This document shows positions 35,739 through 48,558 of a DNA stretch of 64,000 nucleotides, one piece after another. The position numbers were made by a program, and so were the translations under genes. Each line of letters opens with the position of its first letter. Position 1 is the stretch's first letter. The stretch comes from Elephas maximus indicus (taxonomy: Eukaryota; Chordata; Mammalia; Proboscidea; Elephantidae), in contig NC_064825.1 in assembly GCF_024166365.1 (NCBI RefSeq), positions 103,492,480-103,556,479 of the forward strand. The letters run 5' to 3'. The notes under the pieces were generated by a model. That model did not search any database, had not been told where the DNA came from, and saw nothing but the letters and a program-made list of their open reading frames with translations.

Positions 35739-36587
35739 AGAGTAAGAGTAAGAACAAGGCAATATTATTATGAACGTTCATATATCTGATTCTCAGATTA
35801 AAAATGATTGGTTTTGCTATACTTGCTTTGTCTATTCCTATTTTCATTTTTTTTTGTAAAGAAAACCTTTGTCATTACGTCATTTTACCCTTTATATGCT
35901 TCAGTATCAATATCTCTAAAAACAAAGGATATTCTTACATGAACACAAAGTCACAATCGTATATAATAAAATTACCAGTAATTTCTTGAGACCAACTAAT
36001 TCCTGGTCTACAAGAAGTATGTTTAGTTCTCATCTCTATTTATAGTGCTTAGTTGATTGTCTACTGAGTCAGCAGTGCGGACAGTATAAGGAACTGAATT
36101 TTAGATTTTATTTAAATTTATATTAATGCAATGTAAAATATTTTGAAATAATAAAATTTTGGATATATTGGGTTAAATAAAATATGTTCTTAAAATTAAA
36201 CACACCTGTTTCTTTTACTTTTTTATGTGACTTCTGAAGCTTATGAAAACCCAGAAAGGCAAATTAACTTTATTCACATTACATAGCTCATCACTGTTAG
36301 AGCATAGGTTCATCACCGATGTATTCTTTTACCCTGTGCTACTTTATATCGTATAAATGTACAATTTCCACTAGCCTTTTAAAAATATTAAAAATAGTTT
36401 TGGGATCTTCTTTATTGTTCTAGGGTCTCTGGGACAGAAACTTCTACTTTAACTACTAAGATAAAATATGCCTTAGTCAGAAGACAGACACCAATTCTTC
36501 TGTTTAGTGGTATCCTGACTGCAGAAGGAGATAACTATGCCCCTGAAAGACCCACTGGTCTCATAACCAAACAGTAATTTATGGTAT

Positions 36588-36795
36588 AGGAGTCCATGTA
36601 TGGTGCAAATGGGTCAGTGCTTGACTACTAGCCAAAAGTTTGGCAGTTTGAACCCACCCAGAGGTGCCTCTGGAGACAGACCTGGCAATCTGCTTCTAAA
36701 AGGTCACAGCTTTGAAAACCGTATGGAGCGGTTCTACTCTGTACACATGGGGTTGCCATGAGTTGAAATCGACTCGATGGCAACTAACAACAACA
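36588..36795 (+). mobile_element. AfroSINE, long form (shared with copy B)
   Basis: AGGAGTCCATGTATGGTGCAAATGG head, tail GAAATCGACTCGATGGCAACTAACAAC. Its partner is at 57170-57373, with identical flanks. Confidence 0.92.
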
Positions 36796-36995
36796 ATTTA
36801 TGCTATAGGATGGGCAGAGTCTGAGGAAGTGTTTCAGACTGGAGAACAGATTCCAACTCTGCCATTTCTCCTGCCAGAGCCTAGGGCTCAGTAGGATCCT
36901 TCACCTCACCCTCTCTCCCCCAACTATCCACCTGCCACATCATGCTAGGACTGGGCATGGATTCTTCCACATTCTAGAAAGCATTAGTTGCTTCT

Positions 36996-37580
36996 AAAAA
37001 TTTTATTGTGGTGAAATATATATTATAAAACATTTGTCACTGCAACAACTTTTACATGTACAATTCAGTGACATTAATTATGTTCACCATGTTGTGCAAC
37101 TAACACCAGTTTCCAAAATTTTTCATCACCCCAAAGGGAAACTCGGTACCTTGTAAGCAGTAATACCCCATTTCCCTGTCCACCCATCCCTGGAAACCAC
37201 TAATCCCCATACCAACTCTATTTATTCATATTTTACAGACGAGTACAGATAAACTTTGGTCTCTATGCATTTACCTATTGTAGATATTTCATATAAGTGG
37301 GGTCATAACAATATTTGTCCTTTTTTATCTGACTTATTTCACTCAGCATAATTTTTCAAGGTTCATCCATGTCATAGCGTGTATGAAGATTTCATGTCTC
37401 TTTACGGCTGAGTAATATTCCATTGTATGCATACACCACATTTTATTTATCCATTCATTTGTTCATGAACACTTGAATTGTTTCTATCTTATGGCTGTTG
37501 TGGATAACGCTGCATTGAACATTGACGTACAAGCATCTGTTTGTGTCCTTGCTTTCAAGTCTGTTGGGCATATAAGGCAT
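36996..37580 (-). mobile_element. L1 3'-end fragment
   Basis: TGTACAATTCAGTGACATTAATT, TTTCACTCAGCATAATTTTTC, GGCTGAGTAATATTCCATTG and GGCTGTTGTGGATAACGCTGC are ordered antisense L1 landmarks. Lies in the part of duplication copy A that copy B lacks. Confidence 0.8.
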
Positions 37581-38850
37581 TAGTATCTTTTAACCTGTAG
37601 TTGGATATGGTATGGCAGCAGGCAAAATATTGTGAAAGAGGCCTCTGATTTTACCAAATGCTAGCATCCAATACCTTGATCAAATTCCAAATCTTTGAAA
37701 AATTTAATTGTCAGCAGACATTTCCAGAATAGGCGGCTTTCCAAAAGTCTGCTGTGGGGGCATTTCCTGACACTCTTAGGTACCCTCTGTTTATTTCTGT
37801 CGTAATACTTAAAATCACTGTTCTTTAGATTACATGTGTGTCTTCCTGATAGACTGTGTTGTTAAATGCAGAGACTACTCCTATTTTTACGGATCCCTAG
37901 CACCTGAAAATGGGCCTAGCACATATTAGGTGCTCAGGAAACTTTGCAGGAGGGAGGAATGGAAGAGAGGGAGAGAGGGAAGAAAAGTTCCCAGTTTATA
38001 AATCTTTCTAGATGGCTTGGTTTTCGAACTATCTATTGTCTAGTAAAGAATATTGGTTAAGAGCATAAATTCTGGTCAGATGGAACTAGATTTTCACTCC
38101 CTGGTCCCACCATTTACCAGCTGTGTGGCTTTAATTAAGTTATTTTCCTTTTTAATCGTTGTCCTCATTTGTAAGCTATGAATAAATAGAGTTCCTATGA
38201 GGATTAAACTAACTAATGCATAGAAAACTTAATACAGCGTCTGGTCCATAAGAAGTACTTATGAAATTTTAGTTATTTTTACTTATATTCTGCATGTCAT
38301 AAAGGTGGGAAATATAATGCAAAGAAGAAAGATGGTGAAAGTGAATCCACTTACTGGGAGAGAATGGAAATCTTGCCATCATTTTCCTACTTCTGGATTC
38401 TGTGTTTCCCCTACCCAGCTATGACCCCTCTAAACACTAGTCCTATTCCAATGGTTTTGTGTTTCTGTAGGTATGTTGCTTTGAAAAAATTATCTGCCCC
38501 CCATTTATTCCTAACTTAGAATTGCTCCTTAGGACACAGAATAAAAGGCTATATTTATTGGAGTCTGACACAAAGCTAACTCTTACAATGTTAAGTTCTA
38601 GGTAGATGCTCAGTAAACAGTGAGGACAGAGGGTAAGTACAACAGGAATATATGTCTTTGGGGCCATTCTGGAGTTAACTTACTCTCTCCCTGAGATCCA
38701 GAGTTGTCCCTCAGCTCAGTACGAATGCAGCCAAGAGTCCTGGTCAAAAGCTCTTTTGCATCCAAATTCTATAGCTTGAGAAGGAGAAAGAAAAGTCCGC
38801 TGATACCCAGAGGATGCTGCGTTTTGTTCCTGCCCTATGAGCTCCCATGA
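37581..38850. other. Part of duplication copy A missing from copy B
   Basis: Holds an L2-like tail (about 37890-37955, GGTGCTCAGGAAACTTTGC), a purine-rich run (37955-37990) and a MIR at 38040-38275. The rest is unrecognised. Confidence 0.5.
38040..38275 (+). repeat. MIR SINE
   Basis: GTTAAGAGCATAAATTCTGG, CCATTTACCAGCTGTGTGGC, CTCATTTGTAAGCTATGAATA and ATACAGCGTCTGGTCCATAAG match MIR from start to end. Confidence 0.85.
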
Positions 38851-39605
38851 GCCTTCTAAGTTGCTTCCCCTGTTGAAAGTTCTTGCCAAAGATGCAAGTA
38901 ACTTTCCCCACTGCATTGGTCAAGTGTGGGGGCCCGCTTGGGAGATGGCTTTCCAGAAGGAATTCTCTTGCTTTCTTGCTTTTTATGGTCTCTGGGGGCT
39001 TATCACTCTGAGTTTCCTGTCTGATACAGTCCTATAATCTAACAACAATGTATATGATTTACAAACCACTTCCTATGTGTCCTGCACTGTGATAAGCGGT
39101 TTTATGTATTCTGTGATTTGTTTTTAGGGTCTCAGTTGAATTGAATTGGATTAATCATAATCCTTATTTCAACAACCACTATCATCATTGCTGCATTCAT
39201 GATCTACTTGGTTTTAACTGATCAGTTAAATATATAAATGAATATCTGTAAACAAGTATCTAATCTAAGAATTAGACATTATGGACTCCTTACATCTACC
39301 TCAGCGTGTCTTCCCTAGCCCATCCTATTGTTTCCTCTGGAATGCCAAGAGGTAGTTATATACTAAATATGGTGTATTTTACTATGTTTTAAATTTACGA
39401 TTTGCTGAGGTTGAACATCTTTCATGCATTTACTGGCTATTTGAGTATTTCTTGTGCGAAATCCTTGTTTTTTTTTTAGGTCCATTTTTTATTGGACTAC
39501 CTATCTTTTCTTACTGGTTATTTTTATATAATTTGGTTTTTATATAATCGATACAAGTTGCTTGTCATACCTATATACCTATAAGCCCATATATCTATAT
39601 CTACA

Positions 39606-41142
39606 TCAAAAAGAATTGATCAATGTTCAACCATTTCAGGAGGTAGCATATGACCAATAAGTGATGGTACTGAAGGAAGAAGTCTAAGCTGCACTGAAGG
39701 CACTGCTGAGAAAAAGCCTCCAGGAACCATAGCATACCAATTAAAATGTTTCAACAAATGGATACAGTGCTGGAGGTGCTCACTTGTCTATGCCAGGAAT
39801 TTGGAAGACAGTTCCCTGGTCAACAGCCTGGAAGAGATCCATATTTACACCCATTCCAAATAAAGGTGACCCAACAGAATGTGGAAATTATTGAACAATA
39901 TCATTAATGTCACATGTAAGTAAACTTTTGTTGAAGATAATTCAAAAACGGTTGCAGCAATGTATTAACAGAGAACTGCCAGAAATTAAAGTAGGATCCA
40001 AGAGAGAATGTAGAATTAGGAGTATCATTGCTGATATCAGATAGATCTTGGCTCAAAGTAGAAAATACGAGGAAGACGTTTACCTTTTTTGCGTAGTTTA
40101 TTGACTATGTAAAGGCATTGGACTGTGTGGACCATAACAAATTATGGTTAGCATTGTGAAGAATGGGAATTCCAGAACACTTAACTGTGCTCATGAGGAA
40201 CCTGTACATAGACCAAGAGGTAGTTGTTTGAAGAGAACAAGAGAATACTGCATGGCTTAAAGTCAGGAAAGGTGTGCGTCAGGGTTGTATCCTTTCACCA
40301 TACTTATTCAATCTGTATGCTAAGCAAATAATCTGAGAAGCTGGACTATATGAAGAAGAACGTGGCATCAGGGTTGGTGGAATACTCATTAACACCCTGC
40401 GATATGCAGATGACACAACCTTGCTTGCTGAAAGCAGACTACAGCCTTCAGTGTGGATTACACCTTAACATAGAGAAAAAAATCCTCACAACTGGACCAG
40501 TAAGCGACATCATGATAAATGGAGAAAATATTGAAGTTGTCAAGGATATCATTTTGCTTGGATCTACGATCAACGCCCATGGAAGCAGCAGTCAAGAAAT
40601 CAAACGACTTTAGCACCGGACAAATCTACTGCAAAAGATCTCTTTAAAGTGTTGAAAAACAAAGATGTCACTTTGAGGAGTAAGGTATGCCTAATCCAAG
40701 CCATTGTATTTTCAGTTGCCTCATACGCATATGAAAGTTGGACAATGAATAAGAAAAACCAAAGAAGAATAGATGCTTTTGAATTATGGTGTTGGTGAAG
40801 AATATTGAATATACCATGGACTGCCAGAAGAACGAACAAATCTGTCTCGGAAGAAGTACAACTACAATGCTCTTTACAAGCAAGGATGACGAGACTATGT
40901 CTCACATTCTTTGGACATGTTATCAGGAGGGACCAGTCCCTGGAGAAGGACATCATGCTTGGTAGAGGGTCATTGAAAAAGAGGAAGACCTTCAATGAGA
41001 TGGATTGACACAGTGGCTGCAACAATGGGCTCAAGTATAACAACAACAGGGAGGATGGTGCAGGACCAGGTAGTGTTTTGTTCTGTTGTACATAGGGTCA
41101 TTATGAGTTGGAACAGACTCAACAGCACCTAACAAAAACAAC
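39606..41142 (+). mobile_element. RTE (BovB-like) LINE, first of a head-to-tail pair
   Basis: Plus-strand RT domain with many frame breaks; YADD is intact at 40403-40414, followed by an internal deletion after LLAES. GVRQGCILSPYLFNLYAK lies at about 40275-40328. NKSVSEEVQLQCSLQAR and FGHVIRRDQSLEKDIMLGRG come later. It ends ...CAACAGCACCTAACAAAAACAAC. 5'-truncated in the RT N-terminal region. Confidence 0.93.
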
Positions 41143-42800
41143 GAAGGGGAAAATACTAAACAATGCAGGAAGTATCAAAAGAAGATGGAACAAATACACA
41201 GAGTCACTGTACCAAAAAGAATTGGTCAACATTTACCCATTTCAGGAGTTACCATGTGATCAAGAACCAACGGTACTGAAGGAAGAGGTTCAAGCTAAAT
41301 TGAAAACAATGGCCAAAAACAAGGCTTCAGGAATTGACGGATTACCAATCGAGATTTTTCAACAAATGGATACAGCCCTGGAAGTGCTCACTCGTCTATG
41401 CCAAGATACCTGGAATACAGCTACCTGGCTAATCGACTGAAGGAGATCCATATTTGTACCCATTCCAGAGAAAGGTGATCCAACAGAATGTGGAAATTAT
41501 TGAACAACATCATTAATATCATACACAAGTAAAATTTTGCTAAAGATCATTCAAAAGTGGTTGTAGCAGTAATTGACGGGGAACTGCCAGAAATTCAAGC
41601 TGTATTCAGAAGAGGATGTAGAATGAGGGATATCATTGCTGACGTCAGATGGATCTTGGTGGAAAGCAGAGAATACCAGAGAGATATTCACCTGTGTAAA
41701 TATTGACTATGCAAAGGCATTCAACTGTGTGGATTATAAGAAATTATGGATAACATTGTGAAGAATGGAAGTTCCATAACCCTTAATTGTGCTCGTGAGG
41801 ACCTGTACTTAGACCAAGGGGCAGTTGTTTGAACAGAACAAGGAGATACTACTGAATGGCTTAAAGTCAGAAAATGTGTTCTTTAGGGTTATGTCCTTTC
41901 ACCATACCAATTCAATCTGTATGTTGAACAAATAATCCAAGAAGCTGGAATATAGGGAGAAGAATGTGGCATCAGGATTGGTGGAAGACTCATTAACAAC
42001 CTGCAATATGCAGTTGACACAACCTTACTTGCTGAAAGTGAAGAGGACTTGGAGCACTTATGAGGAAGATTAAAGAGCACAGCCTTCAGTACAGATTACT
42101 CCTCAACATAAACAAATCAAAAATCTTCACAACAGGACAAATAAGCAACATCATGATAAATGGATAAAACATTGATGTTTTGAAGTTTACCTGAACCCAC
42201 AATCAACGTCCATGCAAGCAGCAATCAAGAAATCAAATGATACATCGCATTGGACAAATCTGCTGCAAGGGATCTCTTTAAAGTGTTGAAAAGCAAAGAT
42301 GTCACTTTATGGACTAAGCTGTGCCTGACTGAAGCCATAGTGTTTTCAATTGCTTCACAAGCAAGAGAAAGCTGGACAATGAATAAGGAAGACTGAAGGA
42401 GAATTGGTGCCTTAGAATTGTGAAGTTGGCAAAGAATATTGAATATGCCACAGCATGCCAGAAGAATGAACAAATCTGTTTTGGAAGCACAACTAGAATG
42501 CTCATTAGAAGCAAGGATGGCAAGATTTTGTCTCACGTACTTTGGACATATTATCAGGAGGGGCCAATCCCTGGAGAAACACATCATGCTTGGTAGAATA
42601 GAGGGTCAGGAAAAAAGAGGAAGATCCTCAATGCGATGACTGGCACAGTGGCTGCAACAATGGCCTCAAGCATAACAATGATTGTGAGGATGGTACAGGA
42701 CCAGGTAGTGTTTCATTCTGTTGTCCATTGGATTGCTATGGATCAGGACCAATTTGTCTGCACCTAACAACAACAACAACAACAATAACAACAATAACAA
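41143..42800 (+). mobile_element. RTE (BovB-like) LINE, second of a head-to-tail pair
   Basis: Begins about 60 bases further 5' in the element than the first copy (GCAGGAAGTATCAAAAGAAGATGG). It has NKASGIDGLPIEIFQQMD, a mutated catalytic motif YAVD at 42007-42018, and a long CAA tail (42764-42800). Many frame breaks. Starts directly after the tail of the first copy. Confidence 0.93.
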
Positions 42801-43020
42801 CATATTGGTTGCATTTCTATTGTTTTCATTTTCTTCTTCAAGGATACTGATTATATGTATGTTGGGTCTTCTTGGCCTAATTTTCATTTCAGTCCCACCC
42901 AAAAACCCATTTCAGTCACTTTGTTTTAAATTCTTTTTACTTAAAAAAATTTTTTTCTCTTAGTTGATTTGTTACTTTTCTTCAACGCACTTTTTTCTTT
43001 TTTTACTGTATGTATCAACA
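42801..43020. other. Intergenic, nothing recognised
   Basis: T-rich sequence between the RTE pair and the next L1. Confidence 0.3.
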
Positions 43021-44460
43021 TTTTTTAATTTTTTTTATCGTGAGTTAGGTAAAAGTATACAGAGCAAATTAGTTTCTTATTAAACAATACACACATTGTT
43101 TTGTGATGGTTGTGTCAACAACAACCCTACTATGTGTCAACACTACCCTTCTCTACCATGGTTACCTGTTTCCATTCGTCCAGTTTTCCTGTCCCTTCCT
43201 GCCTTCTCTTCTTTGCTTCTGCCTGTGTGCCCATTTAATTTCCTATACCTGATTGAACTACAAGGCTCATTCCTTACTTGTGTTATTGTTTGCCCTATAG
43301 ACCTGTCTAATCTTTGGCTGAAGGGCAAATCTCGAGAGTACTGAGTTAAAAGGGTGTCTGAGAGCCATACTCTTGGGGTTTCTCCAGTTTCTGTCAGACC
43401 AGCAAGTCTGGTATTTTTTTTTTGTGTGAATTTGAATTTTGTTCTACATTTTTCTCCTGCTCTGTCTGGGATCCTCTATTATGATCCCTGTCAGAGCAGT
43501 TGGTGGTGGTAGCCAGGCATCATCTAGCTGCTCTGGGCTCAGCTTGGTGGAGGTTGTGGTCCATTGGTCCTTTGGACTAATCTTTTCCTTGTGTATTTTG
43601 TTTTCTTCATTCTCCTTTGCTCCAGCTGGAATGGGATAAGTAGACATATCTAAGACGGCCGCTTGCAGGCTTTTAAGACCCCAGATATTACCACAGTTTG
43701 ATGTAGAACATTTTCTTTATAAACTATGTTATGGCAATTGAGCTACATGTCCCCTGAGACCATGGTCCCCAGCCCTCAGCCTAGTAACTTGGTCCCTCAG
43801 GGAGTCTGGATGTGTCTATGAAGTTTTTATAACTTTGCTTGGTCAAGTTGTGCTGACTTCCCCAGTATTGTGTACTGTCTTACCCTTCACCAAAGTTACG
43901 ACTTATCTATTGTCTATTTAGTGTTTTTCCATCCCCACCACTCCCCTTCTTTGTAACCATCAAAGATCGTTTATTTTATGTGTAAACTTTTTCATGAGTT
44001 TTTACAATAGTGGTTTCAGTGTTTATCCTTTTGTGATTGACTTATTTCACTCAGCATGATGCCTTCCAGATTCATCCATGTTGTGAAATGTTTCACAGAT
44101 TCATCGTTGTTCTTCATTGTTGTGTAGTATTCCATTGTGTGTACTATAGTTTGTTCATCCATTTTTCTGTTGATGGGCATTTAGGTTGTTGCCAACTTTT
44201 TGCTGTTGTGAATAATGCTGCAGTGAACATGTGCATATGTCTATATGTATGATGGCTCTTATTTCTTTAGGATATATTTCTAGGAGTGAGATTGATACAT
44301 CAGGTGTTATTTCTAACTTTTTAAGAAAGCACCATATCCTTTTCCAAAATTGTTGTACCTATTTGCATTCCCACCAGCAGTGCATAAGAGTTCCCATCTC
44401 ACCACACCCTTTGCAACATTTGTTATTTTCTCTTTTTTTTGATTAGTGCCAGTAATGTGT
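43021..44460 (-). mobile_element. L1 3' UTR and ORF2 C-terminal end
   Basis: 43021-43990 is the 3' UTR, resembling those at 6.0 and 58.2 kb (CTTTTAAGACCCCAGATATTACC, CTGTCAGAGCAG). 43991-44460 is the reverse of the ORF2 end (TTCACTCAGCATGATGCCTTCC, CATTCCCACCAGCAGTGCATAAG). 5'-truncated. Confidence 0.88.
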
Positions 44461-46221
44461 TCAATGTTCTTTATTAAATTTTAACTTTAATATTTTCCCT
44501 TGAGTCCTCTAATCTTCATTTCTGCTGTGATTTTTCCCCCCTAAACTCAATCAACTCTTCCTGATTTTTTCTCCTTAGTTTCTGTGTTTTGAATTCAGTA
44601 TTATAAAGTTACTGAGTAGTGGAAACAGAATTTAAAACCATCTTTATCATATGTAGTCTTTCCATTATATTTTCCTTCAAAACTAAACATTTTTTGAAGA
44701 TCACATTTAGTCAAGACAGTATATCATCACTAGTATGTCAGTGCTGTTAATTTGTTTCAAAAATTCCCTTTTCTCATGGGTGCAAAAGCCATCCCAAGTG
44801 GCCTGTGCAACATTTCCTCAAGAACTGGTGTCAATACTTCAATGTGTAATTAAAGTTAGAGAACGCTGCTGCTCAGCAAATTCATGAGATTGGTAATTCA
44901 GGGTTGATAGTTTTACGAGTCTTCAATCACCAGAAATAAGTATGGGTGGTAGAAACTGTCAATGGCATAACGTTATACTGGAGAGATTATAACTTATGAT
45001 CGTTTTTCAGTCTGTACAGTATATTCTCCAAGTCTAGAGTCTGAGTTGACGATTTCACTGGAAGTTAAAGACTCTTCTGATTCTTCTCTTCCGAAGGGCA
45101 GTTTTACTTTTATTTTGTAGAGGATACTTCTGGAATCTTTAGAACTAATTCCTTGTGTTTTTTATATAAAGATTTTTTTTAAATGTAAATATTGTACATC
45201 TTTTAGAAATTTTGGAAACTACCAATAATAATAATAAAATGAATTATAAGTATCCTTATAATTCCACTCCCAGAAATAAACACCAACTTTGTTTACGAGT
45301 ACATTGTTTATAATTGCCTACATCTTCACTTTTGGACTTCAGTATTTTCATTTCCAAGGCCTCATTTTTGTTACAACATTTTTTGGGGAAGTGAAAAAAA
45401 AATTTTATTTTTATTTTTTTAATTTTTATAGATAGGATAGCTATAAATTCAATCATTGAGTAACCTTGGATAAATTGGTAGGTTTCTCTCAGACTCAGAA
45501 TTCCAGTTGTAAAATGAAAATAATGATACTGTACTGGTTAGGTCTCTTTATGATTTAGCTGATGAAAAAACCAGTTCCACACGTTTGTAAAAATAATGAA
45601 ATTTATTATCTCATGTAACTGAAAAGTCCAAAGGCAGAGTAAAATCCAGGTGAGAATTGACCCAGAGACTCAGATGTTTCCAATGCCTAGTTTCTTTCCT
45701 TATTTCTTTTCCTTCCTTGTGATTTTTGTTGCTTTTTTAGGCCTCGCATGGTGGCCCTCTGGAAGGTCATAATTCCCTTTTATCACAAGGTGGCTGCTCT
45801 AGATCTTGACCTCACAGTCCCACCTAATGCTATTCAATAAAAATGTTTCTTTCTCTTCTAAGATAGTGGAAGCTTTTTTTTTCCTTAAACCTATCAAAGG
45901 CCTCCCTATCTTCCTGACCAGGTTACTTTTCCATCCCTGAACCAATATTGAGGCCAAAGGGTGGTATATGTAAATCTGCTAAGCCAATCAAGGTCTATCC
46001 CTGGGTGTTCAACATTATCCAAATTAAATTGGAATGGGGTGGAATGAGCGTGGCATGGTTCCCCAAAGTATAATCTGGGTAATTTTGACAGGAGTAGAGA
46101 AAAATGAATGCTGGAGGAAACAAAGAAAAATGCTCAATAAGAAATTTTTCCTTGTAAGGTTGCTGTGAATATTAGAGATGATGGCTGCAAAATGTCCTAT
46201 ATAGTGCCTGGCACATGGTTA
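44461..46221. other. Intergenic with eroded repeats
   Basis: 45172-45330 looks like an old L1 3' end. 45450-45530 has MIR words. 45590-46120 (ATTATCTCATGTAACTGAAAAG... CCATCCCTGAACCAATATTG) resembles an old interspersed element I cannot name. 44461-45170 shows nothing. Confidence 0.45.
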
Positions 46222-46520
46222 TTGTTAGCTGCCATGGAGTTGACCCTGACACATGGTTATCCTGTGCACAACAGTATGAAATGCTGCCTAGTCCTGTGCT
46301 AGCCCCGTGATTGGTTGTGGATTGGATAATAGTGATCCATAGGGTTTTTATTAGCTGATTTTTGGAAGTAGATTGCAAAGCCTTTCTTCTTAGTCTGTCT
46401 TAGTTTGGAAGCTCCACTGAAACTTGTTCACCATCATAGATAGCAATATGTAAGCCTCCACTGACAGACAGGTAGTGGCTGTGCGTGAGGTACTTTGGGT
46501 GGGAATAGGTACCCAGTAAA
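46222..46520 (-). mobile_element. tRNA-Gly-headed SINE with RTE-like tail (copy 4, head decayed)
   Basis: The reverse complement of copies 1-3: GTTAGCTGCCATGGAGTTGACC tail; GAAATGCTGCCTAGTCCTGTGC; GTGATCCATAGGGTTTTTATTAGCTG; CTGACAGACAGGTAGTGGCTG. The tRNA-like head beyond 46490 is barely recognisable. Confidence 0.75.
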
Positions 46521-48121
46521 TGGCATTTTTAAATCATTGTGATTATCTTCATTATAATTATCATCACTTATGGCTATTAAAGCCATCAAAGTCTAAGTGA
46601 TCTTGGAATGTGGAATGTTAGCATGAAAAAGGATGTGGAGTATAAGCCAGAAACAATCTTGTCCATTTAAAGCAGTGGAACTGCACCTTGAAGAGGTGAT
46701 GGAAATTGCCCAAAATTGCCCAGCTGGCAGTCCTGCTCCCAAACCCATCCTCTCTTTTCTTCTCCTTCCAGTCTCACACTCCCATGGTGAGTCAAACAAC
46801 TGGTGCAAAAACTTTCTAATATCATGTCTTTACCTTCCCTCTCTCAGGGAATAACTAATGAATATTTGTAACTTCTAAAAGTTTCTAACTAAATTAAGTG
46901 AAACACATTTTGAACCTTTTCCTGATTCTCAGTTCCAAAGTTTCACATTAAAGACAAGAAATTGCATGGGGAATTTGGTCCCCTGATTACAGCATGTGGC
47001 TCAATTTATTTTAAATAGTTCGAGCGTTCCTATATTGAAAAACAATTCTAGGTCTTCTAGTGAGTGAGTGAGTTTTCTACACTAAAAACCAGGATTCAAA
47101 ATTACTGGTTTGCTGCTTCGTATAGCTTTTTTTTTTTTTTTCTGTTCTTAAATAGTAGATCTAGAGATTGGCTATGGGACCAATTTCCTGGATCCTTCTC
47201 TTTGTAATTTATCCTAAAAGATCACAGGCCCCGTGCAATACTGTTGTGTGGAAGCAGGGTTTACACTGCTAGTTGATAATAACAATCACAAAATTAGTGT
47301 CACCAGGAAGGAAGTCCAGTGTCATGGAAAGACTTATTTTTGCCTCAGCAAATCGGTCAGTAACTAGCTGTGTGACCTTGAGAAGTCAAACTCTCTGACT
47401 CTCAGTTGCTTCACTTCTAAACTGAGGAGTTTGGATTAACAAACTCCAAGTTTCCTTTCAGCTGTAATGTTTCTTCAGTTCAATTTGGTGGTTTATCTGA
47501 GATGAAATGGATTAGTCCACTGGGGGCCTTCAATACAGATGATGGAGCTGGGTGAAGGAGTCCTGTTTTGAAGAGAGCTTCTTGTGCTCCAGGCCAAATC
47601 CCTTCAGTCTCTTCAGCCCAGGACATCCCTCTGAAAGACCAGCTCTTACAGTGGAGGGAGAGCTCTTTGTTGAGCCTAAGGAAAAGAGCCTTCACATTCA
47701 ATTCTTTGCTCTAAGGCTGGATATTACCCAACAAGGTAGGTAATGCCACACCCAGAGGATTTTCCAGGTTACTGAGTAAAAGGTTCCAAATCACTGTGTG
47801 ATCCATGATGAGTCATTTCCCCTCTCTGAGCTTCAGTTTCTCCTTCTGTAAAAGGAGAAAACTGGCCATAATATGTCCTAAAGTCCTATTTAGCACTCAC
47901 ATTCTGGGATTCCATGCAGTAGTGGGCCCAACTGAGTAGTGGGAAAAAGGCCCTTGTGATGTGACTTTGAGCTCATAGCAATAGGTCTTCCAGGTTCTCT
48001 ATCACGTTATTATTTCATCCTTGTTAGATTTCTCTCATTGGGACTCTGTGTTAAAGTATAAAATTCTACCTGGTTAGAAACCATACGATTGTTTCACTAC
48101 GTAGTTTTTACATCCGGAAAT
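46521..48121. other. Intergenic; two MIR pieces, otherwise unrecognised
   Basis: 47330-47470 (GTCAGTAACTAGCTGTGTGACC, TTCTAAACTGAGGAG) and 47790-47900 (GTCATTTCCCCTCTCTGAGC, TCTGTAAAAGGAG) are MIR remnants. No exon seen. Confidence 0.5.
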
Positions 48122-48271
48122 CCTTTGCCATAGAGTCAGTTTCAACTCATAGCAACCCTATGGGACAGAGTAGAGCTGCCCTATAGGGTTTCCGAGGAAT
48201 GGCTGGTGGATTCGAACTGCCAACATTTGGTTAGCAGTGGAATGCTTAACCTCTGTGCAATCAGGACTACC
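48122..48271 (-). mobile_element. AfroSINE, short form
   Basis: TTTGCCATAGAGTCAGTTTCAACTC tail to CTCTGTGCAATCAGGACTACC head. Confidence 0.9.
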
Positions 48272-48401
48272 TTTAATCCATGATCCTGGTGCAAGAATTT
48301 TATTTAGGGAGGTGCTGGAGAAAGGAGGAGGTAACTTGTTACCAACTGTCTTTCTCTTGAGCAAGGGGGGAAGAGAAAGTAGAGAGAAATGTGAATACAT
48401 A

Positions 48402-48558
48402 CCAGGAAGTTTGTGGCATAATGGTTAAGAGCCATGGCTGCTAACTAAATGGTCAGCAGTTCAGTCCACCAGGTGCTCTATGGAGACTCTACGGGGCAGT
48501 TCTACTGTCTCCTTTAGGTTTGTTATGAGTCAGAATCCACTTCTAGGCAACAGGTTTT
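48402..48558 (+). mobile_element. AfroSINE, short form, diverged
   Basis: CAGGAAGTTTGTGGCATAATGG head and tail ATGAGTCAGAATCCACTTCTAGGC. Confidence 0.88.

Larger units (their letters stand above)
35997..39530 (+). repeat. Segmental duplication, copy A
   Basis: 35997-36936 aligns with 56581-57514, and 38851-39530 with 57512-58160, in the same orientation. A 1.9-kb stretch (36937-38850) is present only here. The shared AfroSINE at 36588 sits at the same point in both copies. By eye the copies differ at something like one base in eight. Confidence 0.92.

Noticed and set aside
42764-42800. CAA repeat as a coding polyasparagine tract
   Set aside because: It is the 3' tail of the RTE; the poly-Asn open frame across it has no gene context.
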